Below, one piece after another: positions 1-6,852 of a DNA stretch of 13,643 bases (positions are counted from its first letter, which is position 1; each line of letters begins with the position of its first letter). The position numbers and the translations under genes were made by a program. The notes beneath the pieces were generated by a model. That model saw only the letters and a program-made list of their open reading frames with translations, was not told where the DNA came from and did no database searches. Source of the stretch: DATFJZ01 sp046482845 (GTDB taxonomy: Bacteria; Desulfobacterota; Desulfobacteria; Desulfobacterales; Desulfobacteraceae); contig JAWOEJ010000272.1 of NCBI GenBank assembly GCA_046482845.1, forward strand, positions 1 through 13,643, given 5' to 3'.

Positions 1-51
1 GATATGATCGACAAAGCATATTGTCTGACCCTGTGGAAGAGCAAAACCTGA
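1..51 (+). CDS. gspI: C-terminal end of a protein, probably GspI minor pseudopilin (partial)
   Basis: An open frame enters at base 1 and ends with TGA at 49-51, giving a 16-residue tail (DMIDKAYCLTLWKSKT). Its stop lies two bases before the ATG of gspJ at 54, the tight spacing expected inside a gsp operon, and gspI normally precedes gspJ. The alternating pattern of the tail fits a last beta strand. The identification as GspI rests on gene order only, because the visible residues are too few to show family motifs. The gene starts outside the window. Confidence 0.5.
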   Translation, partial: DMIDKAYCLTLWKSKT

Positions 52-53
52 AT

Positions 54-704
54 ATGACTGTTCATTCCAGAGGCTTTACCCTCATCGAAGTACTGGTGTC
101 CATGGTGCTGGTGTCCATGGTGACAATGATTATTGCCATGGCCCTGAGGATTTCCCTGAATGCATGGGAAAGAGGGGAAGATGAGGGTGAAAAGGCCCAG
201 ATATATACAGCACTTCCCTCCCTGCTGGAAAAACAGATGCAGGCGGCAGCAGACACCATGTCATTTGAGGGGGGCTCGCAGTCTGATCTTCCCTTTTACA
301 GTGAAAAAAATGTTTTTTCTTTTTTTACCCTGTTTTCCCCAATGGGAACGCCGTGGCAGGGTCTGGTAAAAATTACATATAAATATGATGATATTGACCA
401 GGTGCTGGAAATTTACGAAAACCGGATCAATGTACAGGAGGACATAACGGGGATAAAGGCGGATGACCGGCCTGTGTCTGAAATTACAAATGTCAGCCGT
501 TTTTCCGTGAGGTTTTTAACTGAAACAGAACTCAAGGAAAGCTTTAAGCGCAGGGCATTTTATTTTTCTGATGCTTCTTTTCAGGAAAATTGGGAAGAGA
601 GAAACAAAGATCTTCCCGCCTATATTGAGCTGGATTTTGCAATTGCTGACAATAAGGAGGCCCTGGTTCGAAAATGGCTGATAAAAGTCGGGGGCAGAAT
701 TTGA
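54..704 (+). CDS. gspJ: T2SS minor pseudopilin GspJ
   Basis: Minor pseudopilin of the type II secretion pseudopilus, part of the GspI/J/K/H tip complex. From the ATG at 54 the protein is 216 residues. It begins with a short leader ending in Gly7, then a class III prepilin site: cleavage would fall between Gly7 and Phe8, and the mature protein starts FTLIEV with Glu at +5. A hydrophobic helix follows (about 8-36) and a soluble beta-rich domain makes up the rest. A TTG at 21 in the same frame would add 11 residues, but it lies inside the preceding reading frame and has no visible ribosome binding site. ATG 54 is preferred because it gives a normal short leader and follows a GGAAGAG at 35-41. 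Bases 93-122 are two perfect 15-bp copies encoding LVSMV twice in the helix. The 3' end overlaps gspK by 31 bases. Confidence 0.9.
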   Translation: MTVHSRGFTLIEVLVSMVLVSMVTMIIAMALRISLNAWERGEDEGEKAQIYTALPSLLEKQMQAAADTMSFEGGSQSDLPFYSEKNVFSFFTLFSPMGTPWQGLVKITYKYDDIDQVLEIYENRINVQEDITGIKADDRPVSEITNVSRFSVRFLTETELKESFKRRAFYFSDASFQENWEERNKDLPAYIELDFAIADNKEALVRKWLIKVGGRI

Positions 705-1633
705 AATCAGTTTTCAGCATCCCGGTTGGTTCACGTCAGGGCAGTGTGCTGGTCATGGTTCTCTGGATTCTGATGATTATCAGTTTCCTGACCAGTGAAT
801 ATGTTGCCCATAACAGAAACAAGGCCGGTCTTGCCGTGAATGCCATGGATGGGTTAAGGAAAAAAGCAGCTGCCGAATCAGTTCTGGCGCTTATTGAAGC
901 AGATCAGTTTGCATTTCTGCAGCAGAAGAAAAATACTTATGAATCTGATTTTTTTGATACAGAAGACAAGGAAAACCTCATGGGAAACATGGGCTGGACC
1001 GGTTTTAATATTGGCGGTGTCCGGCTTTTTGTTAAAATGGAAAAAGAATCCGGGAGAATAAATATTAATAATGGTGATGAAAATACAGTCCGCACAACTA
1101 TTCAAACCCTGTACGGTGAAGACTATGAATCTGATGCAGATGAATTGACAGATGCCCTGCTTGACTGGATTGATCCGGATGATCTGGTCCGGCTTCATGG
1201 CGCTGAAACATCATACTATAATGAGAATGAACCCTTTTACGACCCGGGCAACGGGCCGTTTAAGACCATGGCGGAAATTTTTCTGGTCAAGGGGATGAGG
1301 CCCTCTTTTTTCTGGGGACATCCCGAAGCTTCCCTGTATGAATCATCGGAGGAGGTCATGAACACCCGGTTTATGGAAGATGACAGGGAAAACAAGTCTC
1401 AGGACAGAAAAGGCTTTGCGCTCATATCTGAGACGGCGGAAAAGGCAGATTCCTTTCACAACCGCTTTACAATATATGCAGAAAACGATAAAAGGGTATC
1501 TGTTCTGTTTCCAGAAAATAACAGCAGGTATGATTATCACGTGTTTTTTATCGAACAGGAAAAAGATGCACTACGACTTGCAGAGCATTTGAGTCGGGTG
1601 ATTTTACCCGTGCAAAACAAGGATTTAGATTGA
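674..1633 (+). CDS. gspK: T2SS minor pseudopilin GspK
   Basis: Large minor pseudopilin that caps the GspI/J/K tip of the T2SS pseudopilus. The 319-residue protein has a leader ending in Gly23, followed by SVLVMVLWIL and a hydrophobic helix (24-44). The mature +5 residue is Met rather than Glu, as is usual for GspK. Family motifs are clear in the centre: GRININNGDEN (128-138), DWIDPDD (164-170), GAETSYY (176-182) and then an Asn-rich turn before FKTMAEIFLVKGM (196-208). The DWIDPDD and GAE regions correspond to the alpha domain and metal-binding part of known GspK proteins. The start lies inside gspJ, with AAGGAGG at 654-660 thirteen bases upstream, which suggests translational coupling. The TGA stop overlaps the TTG start of gspL. 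Confidence 0.92.
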   Translation: MADKSRGQNLKSVFSIPVGSRQGSVLVMVLWILMIISFLTSEYVAHNRNKAGLAVNAMDGLRKKAAAESVLALIEADQFAFLQQKKNTYESDFFDTEDKENLMGNMGWTGFNIGGVRLFVKMEKESGRININNGDENTVRTTIQTLYGEDYESDADELTDALLDWIDPDDLVRLHGAETSYYNENEPFYDPGNGPFKTMAEIFLVKGMRPSFFWGHPEASLYESSEEVMNTRFMEDDRENKSQDRKGFALISETAEKADSFHNRFTIYAENDKRVSVLFPENNSRYDYHVFFIEQEKDALRLAEHLSRVILPVQNKDLD

Positions 1634-2940
1634 AAAAAAACATTCTGGGCATATACATTGACAGGGATAGTTTTCACTATGCAGCTGCTGTAAAAGGGAT
1701 TTCCGGGTACAGGCTTAAACGTCCCGGACTGGGGTACAGGGCCTGCGGCACGGACAAGGGAAATGGCTATGCCCTGCTTAAGAAGTTTTTAAAGGAAGTG
1801 CTTCCGGACAGGTCAAGGTCAGTATACCTTGCCCTGCCAAGGTCCCAGATTTTTGCACGGGAAATCCAGCTTCCGGCCATGCCCCTTGAAGATGCCCTTA
1901 TGTCCGTTCAAAACAGTCTTGCCATTTATGCCCATCTGGCGCCTGAAACCATATATTATGATATTTATGTGTCGCATCATGATAAAGACGGCATTCACAT
2001 GCTGCTGTTTTACGCGGCAAAAAATGAGATTGAAAAAATCAACAAAATTTTTTCAGATACCGGTCATATTGCTTCCCTCAAGGGGATTCTGCCTGTAAGC
2101 TATGGCATTTTTGCTCTGGCGGACAAAGGCAGTGCATCCCCTTATACCGGGGTATGCCTTCATCAGGAAGATGTGGCTGAGTTTTTTGTGTTTTCAAAAA
2201 ACGGTCTTTTGTTTACCATGACCGCTCCTTTGTACGAAGATGAAAAAGCGCTTTTAAAAAAGGGCGTGGTTAAAAGATTTCCCGGAATTGAAAAAGATTT
2301 TTTTGATTTTAATGCCAGTGGCGGCCGGGACCTGTCCAGGAATTGCCCAAAGCATTTTAAATTTCTGCCTGATCTTCAGGAAAATCTGGCATCAGCGGCC
2401 ATTGCGCCGGCGTTGACTAAGGTCCAGCCGGTTTCCGTTGATGAACAGCCCGTTCGAATCAAAATGATTCACCCTGTGCGGTATATGGTCCCTTTTATCT
2501 GTATTCTGGTTCTCGGGCTTTATATCCTGACCGGGAATATTGAAAAAAAAGCAGACCAGGCCGAGTCAGAATTCCTGGAGTTAAAAAATACGGTTACTCA
2601 GCTGGAGAACCAACTGGCGCCTTTGCAGAAAAAGATTGATACCCTGAAAAAGGCAGCCAGTTTTAAGCAGGATGTTAAAAAGATCATTCAATCAAAGCCC
2701 AGGCTGTACTCAGTGGTCAATGAAATTGCCCTGCTGGTGCCCGAGGGAACATGGTTTGCCGGGTTCAGTTACCATGACGGTAAAATTCTTCTGCGGGGCA
2801 GGGGAAGTGATGCCCTTGGCACAGTTGAGCTGCTGCGCTCGTCTGATATGTTTGTCAATGTCGGTCTTAAAGGATCTGTGAACCGGTCCTCAACAGGAGA
2901 TGAAAGATTTTCAATCTCCCTGGAGTTGAAACAGGATTAA
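1630..2940 (+). CDS. gspL: T2SS inner-membrane platform protein GspL (PilM-PilN-like)
   Basis: GspL links the cytoplasmic secretion ATPase GspE to the inner-membrane platform. The 436-residue protein has a cytoplasmic actin-like/PilM-like domain (about 1-260) beginning NILGIYIDRDSFHYA, one membrane helix (about 285-303), a coiled coil (about 304-345) and a periplasmic ferredoxin-like domain. The last part (about 356-436) reads like PilN, with PRLYSVVNEIALLVPEGTWF followed by a KILLRGRGSD strand. The start is TTG at 1630. It is supported by AAGGA at 1619-1623, six bases upstream, and by overlap with the gspK stop at 1631-1633; there is no ATG nearby. The order gspK-gspL-gspM fits the family. 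A PilM-PilN fusion of type IV pili is the alternative name, but the pseudopilin neighbours favour GspL. Confidence 0.88.
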   Translation: MKKNILGIYIDRDSFHYAAAVKGISGYRLKRPGLGYRACGTDKGNGYALLKKFLKEVLPDRSRSVYLALPRSQIFAREIQLPAMPLEDALMSVQNSLAIYAHLAPETIYYDIYVSHHDKDGIHMLLFYAAKNEIEKINKIFSDTGHIASLKGILPVSYGIFALADKGSASPYTGVCLHQEDVAEFFVFSKNGLLFTMTAPLYEDEKALLKKGVVKRFPGIEKDFFDFNASGGRDLSRNCPKHFKFLPDLQENLASAAIAPALTKVQPVSVDEQPVRIKMIHPVRYMVPFICILVLGLYILTGNIEKKADQAESEFLELKNTVTQLENQLAPLQKKIDTLKKAASFKQDVKKIIQSKPRLYSVVNEIALLVPEGTWFAGFSYHDGKILLRGRGSDALGTVELLRSSDMFVNVGLKGSVNRSSTGDERFSISLELKQD

Positions 2941-2954
2941 GGGATGGTGCGGAC

Positions 2955-3503
2955 GTGATCAGTAAAAGAAACAGGCAGTGGATTGCAGGCGGTATGATTA
3001 CACTGCTTCTTGTTCTTGTGTGGTGGGTGAACTTTTATTCTCCGGCCAAAGCAAGAATAAGATATGCTCAGGAAAAGGGTGATATTTACCTTGGCAAAAA
3101 GCAGCTGCTTGAAAAAAAAATCGAAAAGCTTGTGGATAAGCAGGCGGAAAACATGATTCATAAAGGTGAAATGCAGGATTTTGCAGACCTTTTGATCAGC
3201 GGCAACAATATTGAAGAGGTGAATGCGGTTGTACAGCAGCAGATACAGAATTTTTTCAAGGATAAGGATATTCTGATTAAAACCTATCAGGTGCTGAATG
3301 CAGGCAAATGGATGGACTATGACATGGGAAGGCTTCAGTTTTCCATTGTAGCGTCCCATAAAGGGCTGGCAGATCTCTTAAAGTATTTTGAAGACATGAA
3401 GCAGCTGGTCAGGATTGATAAGATCAATGTTCATTACAGAAAGAGCAGAGATTATTCTCTCCATGTCAATTTCAGTCTGGAAACGCTGTTTGTCAATGAA
3501 TAG
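2955..3503 (+). CDS. gspM: T2SS inner-membrane platform protein GspM (PilO-like)
   Basis: GspM pairs with GspL in the inner-membrane assembly platform. The 182-residue protein has a short cytoplasmic N-terminus, one membrane helix (about 9-27, ITLLLVLVWWVNFY), a charged coiled coil (about 31-70) and a small C-terminal alpha/beta domain (about 87-180) with the ferredoxin-like pattern seen in GspM and PilO. The start is GTG at 2955, 15 bases past the gspL stop, with AAGGGA at 2939-2944 spaced ten bases away. It is the last recognisable gene of the gspI-M run. No gspN or gspC follows: the next 193 bases hold no convincing gene. Family assignment depends on architecture and position, since GspM sequences are poorly conserved. 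Confidence 0.82.
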   Translation: MISKRNRQWIAGGMITLLLVLVWWVNFYSPAKARIRYAQEKGDIYLGKKQLLEKKIEKLVDKQAENMIHKGEMQDFADLLISGNNIEEVNAVVQQQIQNFFKDKDILIKTYQVLNAGKWMDYDMGRLQFSIVASHKGLADLLKYFEDMKQLVRIDKINVHYRKSRDYSLHVNFSLETLFVNE

Positions 3504-3505
3504 TA

Positions 3506-3572
3506 AACAGCAGGGGTGATTGTTTTTGGGTACCAAAGAAAAGTTCCATGGCCTGTTAGATGCTCTGCTGTT
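3506..3572. repeat. 8-bp inverted repeat just after gspM
   Basis: AACAGCAG at 3506-3513 is matched by CTGCTGTT at 3565-3572, a perfect 8-bp inverted repeat around a 51-base spacer beginning two bases past the gspM stop. No T-run follows directly, so it is not a standard rho-independent terminator. The long loop makes a functional hairpin uncertain. Confidence 0.3.
3549..3564 (+). promoter_or_regulatory. Weak candidate sigma-54 (-24/-12) promoter upstream of gspD
   Basis: TGGCCTGTTAGATGCT has GG (3550-3551) and GC (3562-3563) separated by exactly ten bases, with TGGC at the -24 side and GCT at the -12 side. It differs from the consensus TGGCACG-N4-TTGCW at three positions. It lies 133 bases before gspD, in the same unit as a sigma-54 activator gene. 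GG-N10-GC alone is common by chance, so confidence is low. Confidence 0.2.
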
Positions 3573-3598
3573 GATAATTTGAGGCTAAAAAACAGTCC

Positions 3599-3613
3599 TG
3601 GCCCCAGCGGCCA
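3599..3613 (+). repeat. Small GC-rich hairpin in the gspM-gspD gap
   Basis: TGGCC at 3599-3603 pairs with GGCCA at 3609-3613 around a five-base loop. No T-run follows, so it is not a classical terminator. Confidence 0.3.
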
Positions 3614-3622
3614 CAACAAATC

Positions 3623-3671
3623 ATGAAAGCTTTTAGCTGAGTACTGATAGCTGACGGCTGACGGCTTTCAT
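3623..3671. repeat. 49-bp inverted-repeat element with GCTGACG tandem units
   Basis: ATGAAAGC (3623-3630) and GCTTTCAT (3664-3671) form a perfect 8-bp inverted repeat. The 33 bases between them carry repeated AGCTGA-type units, including two tandem copies of GCTGACG (3651-3664) and the dyad centre AGTACT. The element ends 25 bases before the gspD start. It may be a small dispersed intergenic repeat or a structured leader; only one copy is visible here. Confidence 0.4.
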
Positions 3672-3696
3672 ATGAAGCAATGACCAAGGAAAAAAA

Positions 3697-5949
3697 ATGA
3701 TGGCGTTAAGGCTAAAAGAACTGGATGATATCAATAAAGGAAAACATATTCTTAAATTCCTCTGTTTCCTTTTCATGCTGGTATTTTTTTCCGGGTGCGC
3801 GGCAAATTCACCCGGCAGCCAGAAAACAAAAAAAGCCATGCCTGGTAAGGGTGCGCAAAATCAGCTTCAAAATAAAAAAAACACGCCTGACAATACAGAA
3901 AATATATCCATAATCAAAGGGATTAAATCAGAAGAAAATCAAGAGATAGAAGAAAAACAGGCTGCTCTGAAGAAAAAGACAGCCCCGGGCAAAACAGACA
4001 AAAATCCCTTTGCCGCTGTTTTAAAAGATACCAGGGAAAAGTCAGAGGCCCGGCACAAGCTGGACAGCCCGTTGGTTTCTGACAAAAATTTTCCGGAATC
4101 AGTACATGCTGAACAAAAAACGGATTCTGATCAAAGCATTGAAGTGGAACTTGCCTTTGACAATGCAGATCTGTTTGAGGTGCTGGATGCCACCCTTTAT
4201 GAGCTGTTCAAGGTAAATTATATCATTGACCCCCATGTCAGGGCCAGGGTGTCCTTTCATTTTTCCGGTGAATACACGGAAATAGAATTTGTCAATCTTC
4301 TCAACAGCGTGATGCAGCTGAACAATCTGTCCATACTCCATGGGCCGGGGAATATGTACCGGGTGGTCAGAAAAACGGAAAACGATTCCCTGACAACAGC
4401 GCCGGTGACAAAAGAGGACCTGCCAAATCCCGTGGGAGACATTTCCCGGTTTATCAAGCTGAGATATATTGACTGCACCACAGCGGCAAGAAATATAAAA
4501 TCCTTTGCCTCCAAAGGGGTTCAGATTGTTATGGATCAGATCAACAATGCCGTTATTGTAACCGATACCAGAGAGAACATAAGAAAAATTGTCAGTCTGT
4601 TATCCATGATGGATGTCCCTTATTTTAAAGATGTATCCTGGCGGATATTTCCGGTAAATGAGGTTGAGGCCAGTGATATTGCCAGCGACATATTGAGGAT
4701 TGTAAAATCTACCGGTCTTTACAACCGTTCCGGCGCGCTAAAGGGGGGCTATCAGATTCTTCCCCTGAAAAGCATGAATGCGATTCTGGTGGTGACACGA
4801 TGGCCTGCCATTATTGATCTGACAGAAACCTGGATTGCGGCCATGGACCAGGGGGATGATTCAGGGGCCGGTGTGTTTGTGTATTTTGTGGAAAACGGTA
4901 CCGCATCCGAGCTGTCTGATATTTTAAAACAGCTTTACGGGGGAGAGAAAACCGCTTCTACCCGAAAAAAGCAGATTGTGGATACAGCCAAAGGGGACCA
5001 GGGAGAGTCCCCTGAACCATCGGTCAGCGGTGAACTTTCCGGTGATATTGAAATTATTCCGGATGAGACCAATAATGCCATTGTGTTCAAGGCCACGGCC
5101 AGGGATTATAAAATTATTAAAAAGGTGTTAAAAGACCTGGACGTGATTCCCCGCCAGGTGCTCATCAATGTGGTGATTGCGGAAATTACCCTGGACAAGA
5201 AAAACGAGTACGGGGTGCAGTGGCTGCTGAACAATAAATTCGGGAAGTACAGCGGTCAGGGGGGGCTGGATATCAAAGATTCCAACCGGGTGATTGACCA
5301 GGTGCTTGGCAAGACAAACGGGTTTTCATACGGGGTGTTTAATTCATCAGATGTGTTAAAGGGCCTTATTACAGCCCTGGGGTCTGATTCAGACATCAAT
5401 ATTCTTTCCTCTCCCAATATCATGGCGGTTGACAATAAGGAGGCCAGAATTGAGGTGGGTGAGGATATTCCCACCATAACCGGCTCTGTTACGTCCTCAG
5501 ACGGCGGCGTGACCAATACCGTGCAGTACAAAAAAACAGGAATTATCCTGACGGTAACCCCCCGGATTAATTCCAACGGCCTTGTAAAGATGGAGTTGAG
5601 CCAGGAGGTCAGTGAACGGGGAACCTTTGATCCTTCGGCCAGCAATTATTCCATATTGACACGGGTTGCTGAAACCGCCCTTGTGGTCAATGACGGTCAG
5701 ACCATTCTCATGGCAGGACTGATGCGGGGCAAGGATTCCACCAGCAGTTCAGGGGTCCCGCTGTTAAGGGATATCCCTTTGCTGGGCTTTCTGTTCAACG
5801 GCACTTCAAGGGAGTCAACCAAAACAGAGCTGATGTTTCTCTTAACGCCCCATGTGGTAAACACCCGGGAAAAGGCCGATCAGGTCACAGAGGAATTTTC
5901 AAACAAGATTGAAAATATCAAAGACTTAATTGAAAACAACACATTGTAA
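3697..5949 (+). CDS. gspD: T2SS outer-membrane secretin GspD, apparent lipoprotein
   Basis: GspD forms the multimeric outer-membrane channel through which folded periplasmic proteins leave the cell. The 750-residue protein has a lipoprotein signal (hydrophobic 18-32, FFSGC with Cys34 as the lipidation site), a long Lys/Gln/Glu-rich linker (about 35-145) and the N0 domain (about 148-228). N1, N2 and N3 domains follow (about 248-480), with a low-complexity insert in N3 (about 415-447). The secretin domain (about 485-720) contains SSPNIMAVDN, VGEDIPTITGS and the signature VPLLRDIPLLGFLF (687-700). Only about 30 residues follow it, so there is no extended pilotin-binding S domain; together with Cys34 this suggests a self-targeting liposecretin like HxcQ. 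The start ATG at 3697 has AAGGA at 3686-3690. The 3' end overlaps the next gene by 20 bases. Confidence 0.95.
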   Translation: MMALRLKELDDINKGKHILKFLCFLFMLVFFSGCAANSPGSQKTKKAMPGKGAQNQLQNKKNTPDNTENISIIKGIKSEENQEIEEKQAALKKKTAPGKTDKNPFAAVLKDTREKSEARHKLDSPLVSDKNFPESVHAEQKTDSDQSIEVELAFDNADLFEVLDATLYELFKVNYIIDPHVRARVSFHFSGEYTEIEFVNLLNSVMQLNNLSILHGPGNMYRVVRKTENDSLTTAPVTKEDLPNPVGDISRFIKLRYIDCTTAARNIKSFASKGVQIVMDQINNAVIVTDTRENIRKIVSLLSMMDVPYFKDVSWRIFPVNEVEASDIASDILRIVKSTGLYNRSGALKGGYQILPLKSMNAILVVTRWPAIIDLTETWIAAMDQGDDSGAGVFVYFVENGTASELSDILKQLYGGEKTASTRKKQIVDTAKGDQGESPEPSVSGELSGDIEIIPDETNNAIVFKATARDYKIIKKVLKDLDVIPRQVLINVVIAEITLDKKNEYGVQWLLNNKFGKYSGQGGLDIKDSNRVIDQVLGKTNGFSYGVFNSSDVLKGLITALGSDSDINILSSPNIMAVDNKEARIEVGEDIPTITGSVTSSDGGVTNTVQYKKTGIILTVTPRINSNGLVKMELSQEVSERGTFDPSASNYSILTRVAETALVVNDGQTILMAGLMRGKDSTSSSGVPLLRDIPLLGFLFNGTSRESTKTELMFLLTPHVVNTREKADQVTEEFSNKIENIKDLIENNTL

Positions 5950-6850
5950 AAAATTATGCCTGGCCGGGCTGCTCCTCACAGGCCTTCTGCTGTGCACGGG
6001 AAACGCCCATGCCTTTGAAAAGCCTGTGGCTGTACTGATTTCAAAGGAAATCCGGCCGTTTCTGGAAATGGTCCAGGGCTTTGAGCAGGCCCTTGATATG
6101 CCAGTGGTGCGTATTTATCTGGACCAGGACAACAATCTGTTCAGCCATGATCCCAATTACAGGGGACAGTCCCTTGATAAATACGCCTGTGTGGTTGCAG
6201 TGGGCCCTGAAGCCCTGTCCTGCCTTGTTGCCCGTCCATGCACCACCACCATCCTCTATGCCATGGTGCTCAATCCCCGGAAAATTGTAAACCAGAGTGA
6301 CTCCATATGCGGAGTATCCCTTAACCTGTTTTCCGGGGAAGCAGTGACAGGCATATCCAAAGTATTTCCTGAGGTAAAGAAAATCGGTGTGTTTTTCAAT
6401 CCTGACAATAATATAGTCTGGTTTAATACAGCCATGGTCCTTGGTAAGTTCAGCGGGATTGACATTGTTCCCCTTCATGTCAGAACATATTCAGATATCA
6501 GTTCTTTTTTCAAGAAAAAATCGATTGACGTGGATGCCCTGCTGTTTATTCCCGACAAAACCGTGAGTTCCCCGGTTTTAATAAAGTATATGATCAAGCA
6601 GGCCGTTGCCCGGAAGATTCCTGTGATCGGATACAACCGGTTTTTTCATAAATCCGGCGCAGCCCTGAGCTTTGTCCTGGATTACCAGGGCATCGGCCGG
6701 CAAACCGCAGAAAATGTAAAAGCCGTGATGAACAATCAAAAATGCAGGTTTACAAGACCTGCCCATGGTATGGTTTTAAATAAAAAGGTGGTTGATCTTC
6801 TCGGAATAAAGCTTGGCAAAAATTTTTCTGACCGTCTGGAGGTGAATTAG
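5930..6850 (+). CDS. Periplasmic substrate-binding protein, ABC_sub_bind type (PF04392-like)
   Basis: A 306-residue exported binding protein. It has a signal peptide (positive start, hydrophobic 9-22) with a signal peptidase I site at AHA (26-28), so mature residue 1 is Phe29. No lipobox is present. The rest looks like a two-lobe periplasmic-binding fold: FEKPVAVLISKEIRPFLEM opens the first lobe, and VFPEVKKIGVFFNPDN (145-160), VDALLFIPDK (201-210) and RKIPVIGYN (228-236) are typical of the ABC_sub_bind family. The start is TTG at 5930 inside the gspD 3' end, because no in-frame ATG precedes the signal peptide; the ribosome binding site is poor, suggesting coupling to gspD. No permease or ATPase gene is adjacent. 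The neighbours are a histidine kinase and a regulator, so it may present its ligand to the kinase. The ligand is unknown. Confidence 0.82.
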   Translation: MKTTHCKKLCLAGLLLTGLLLCTGNAHAFEKPVAVLISKEIRPFLEMVQGFEQALDMPVVRIYLDQDNNLFSHDPNYRGQSLDKYACVVAVGPEALSCLVARPCTTTILYAMVLNPRKIVNQSDSICGVSLNLFSGEAVTGISKVFPEVKKIGVFFNPDNNIVWFNTAMVLGKFSGIDIVPLHVRTYSDISSFFKKKSIDVDALLFIPDKTVSSPVLIKYMIKQAVARKIPVIGYNRFFHKSGAALSFVLDYQGIGRQTAENVKAVMNNQKCRFTRPAHGMVLNKKVVDLLGIKLGKNFSDRLEVN

Positions 6851-6852
6851 CA

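Noticed and set aside
21..53. TTG at 21 as the gspJ start
   Set aside because: It lies inside the upstream reading frame that ends at 51 and has no ribosome binding site. ATG 54 gives a normal seven-residue prepilin leader.
3516..3626. 36-codon frame from GTG 3516 in the gspM-gspD gap
   Set aside because: It is preceded by a G-rich stretch but has no family resemblance, ends in a Pro/Ser/Gly-rich tail and crosses the repeat structures.
5256..5645. 129-codon - strand frame inside gspD
   Set aside because: It is antisense to the strongly conserved secretin domain. Its composition is what the opposite strand of a coding region gives.
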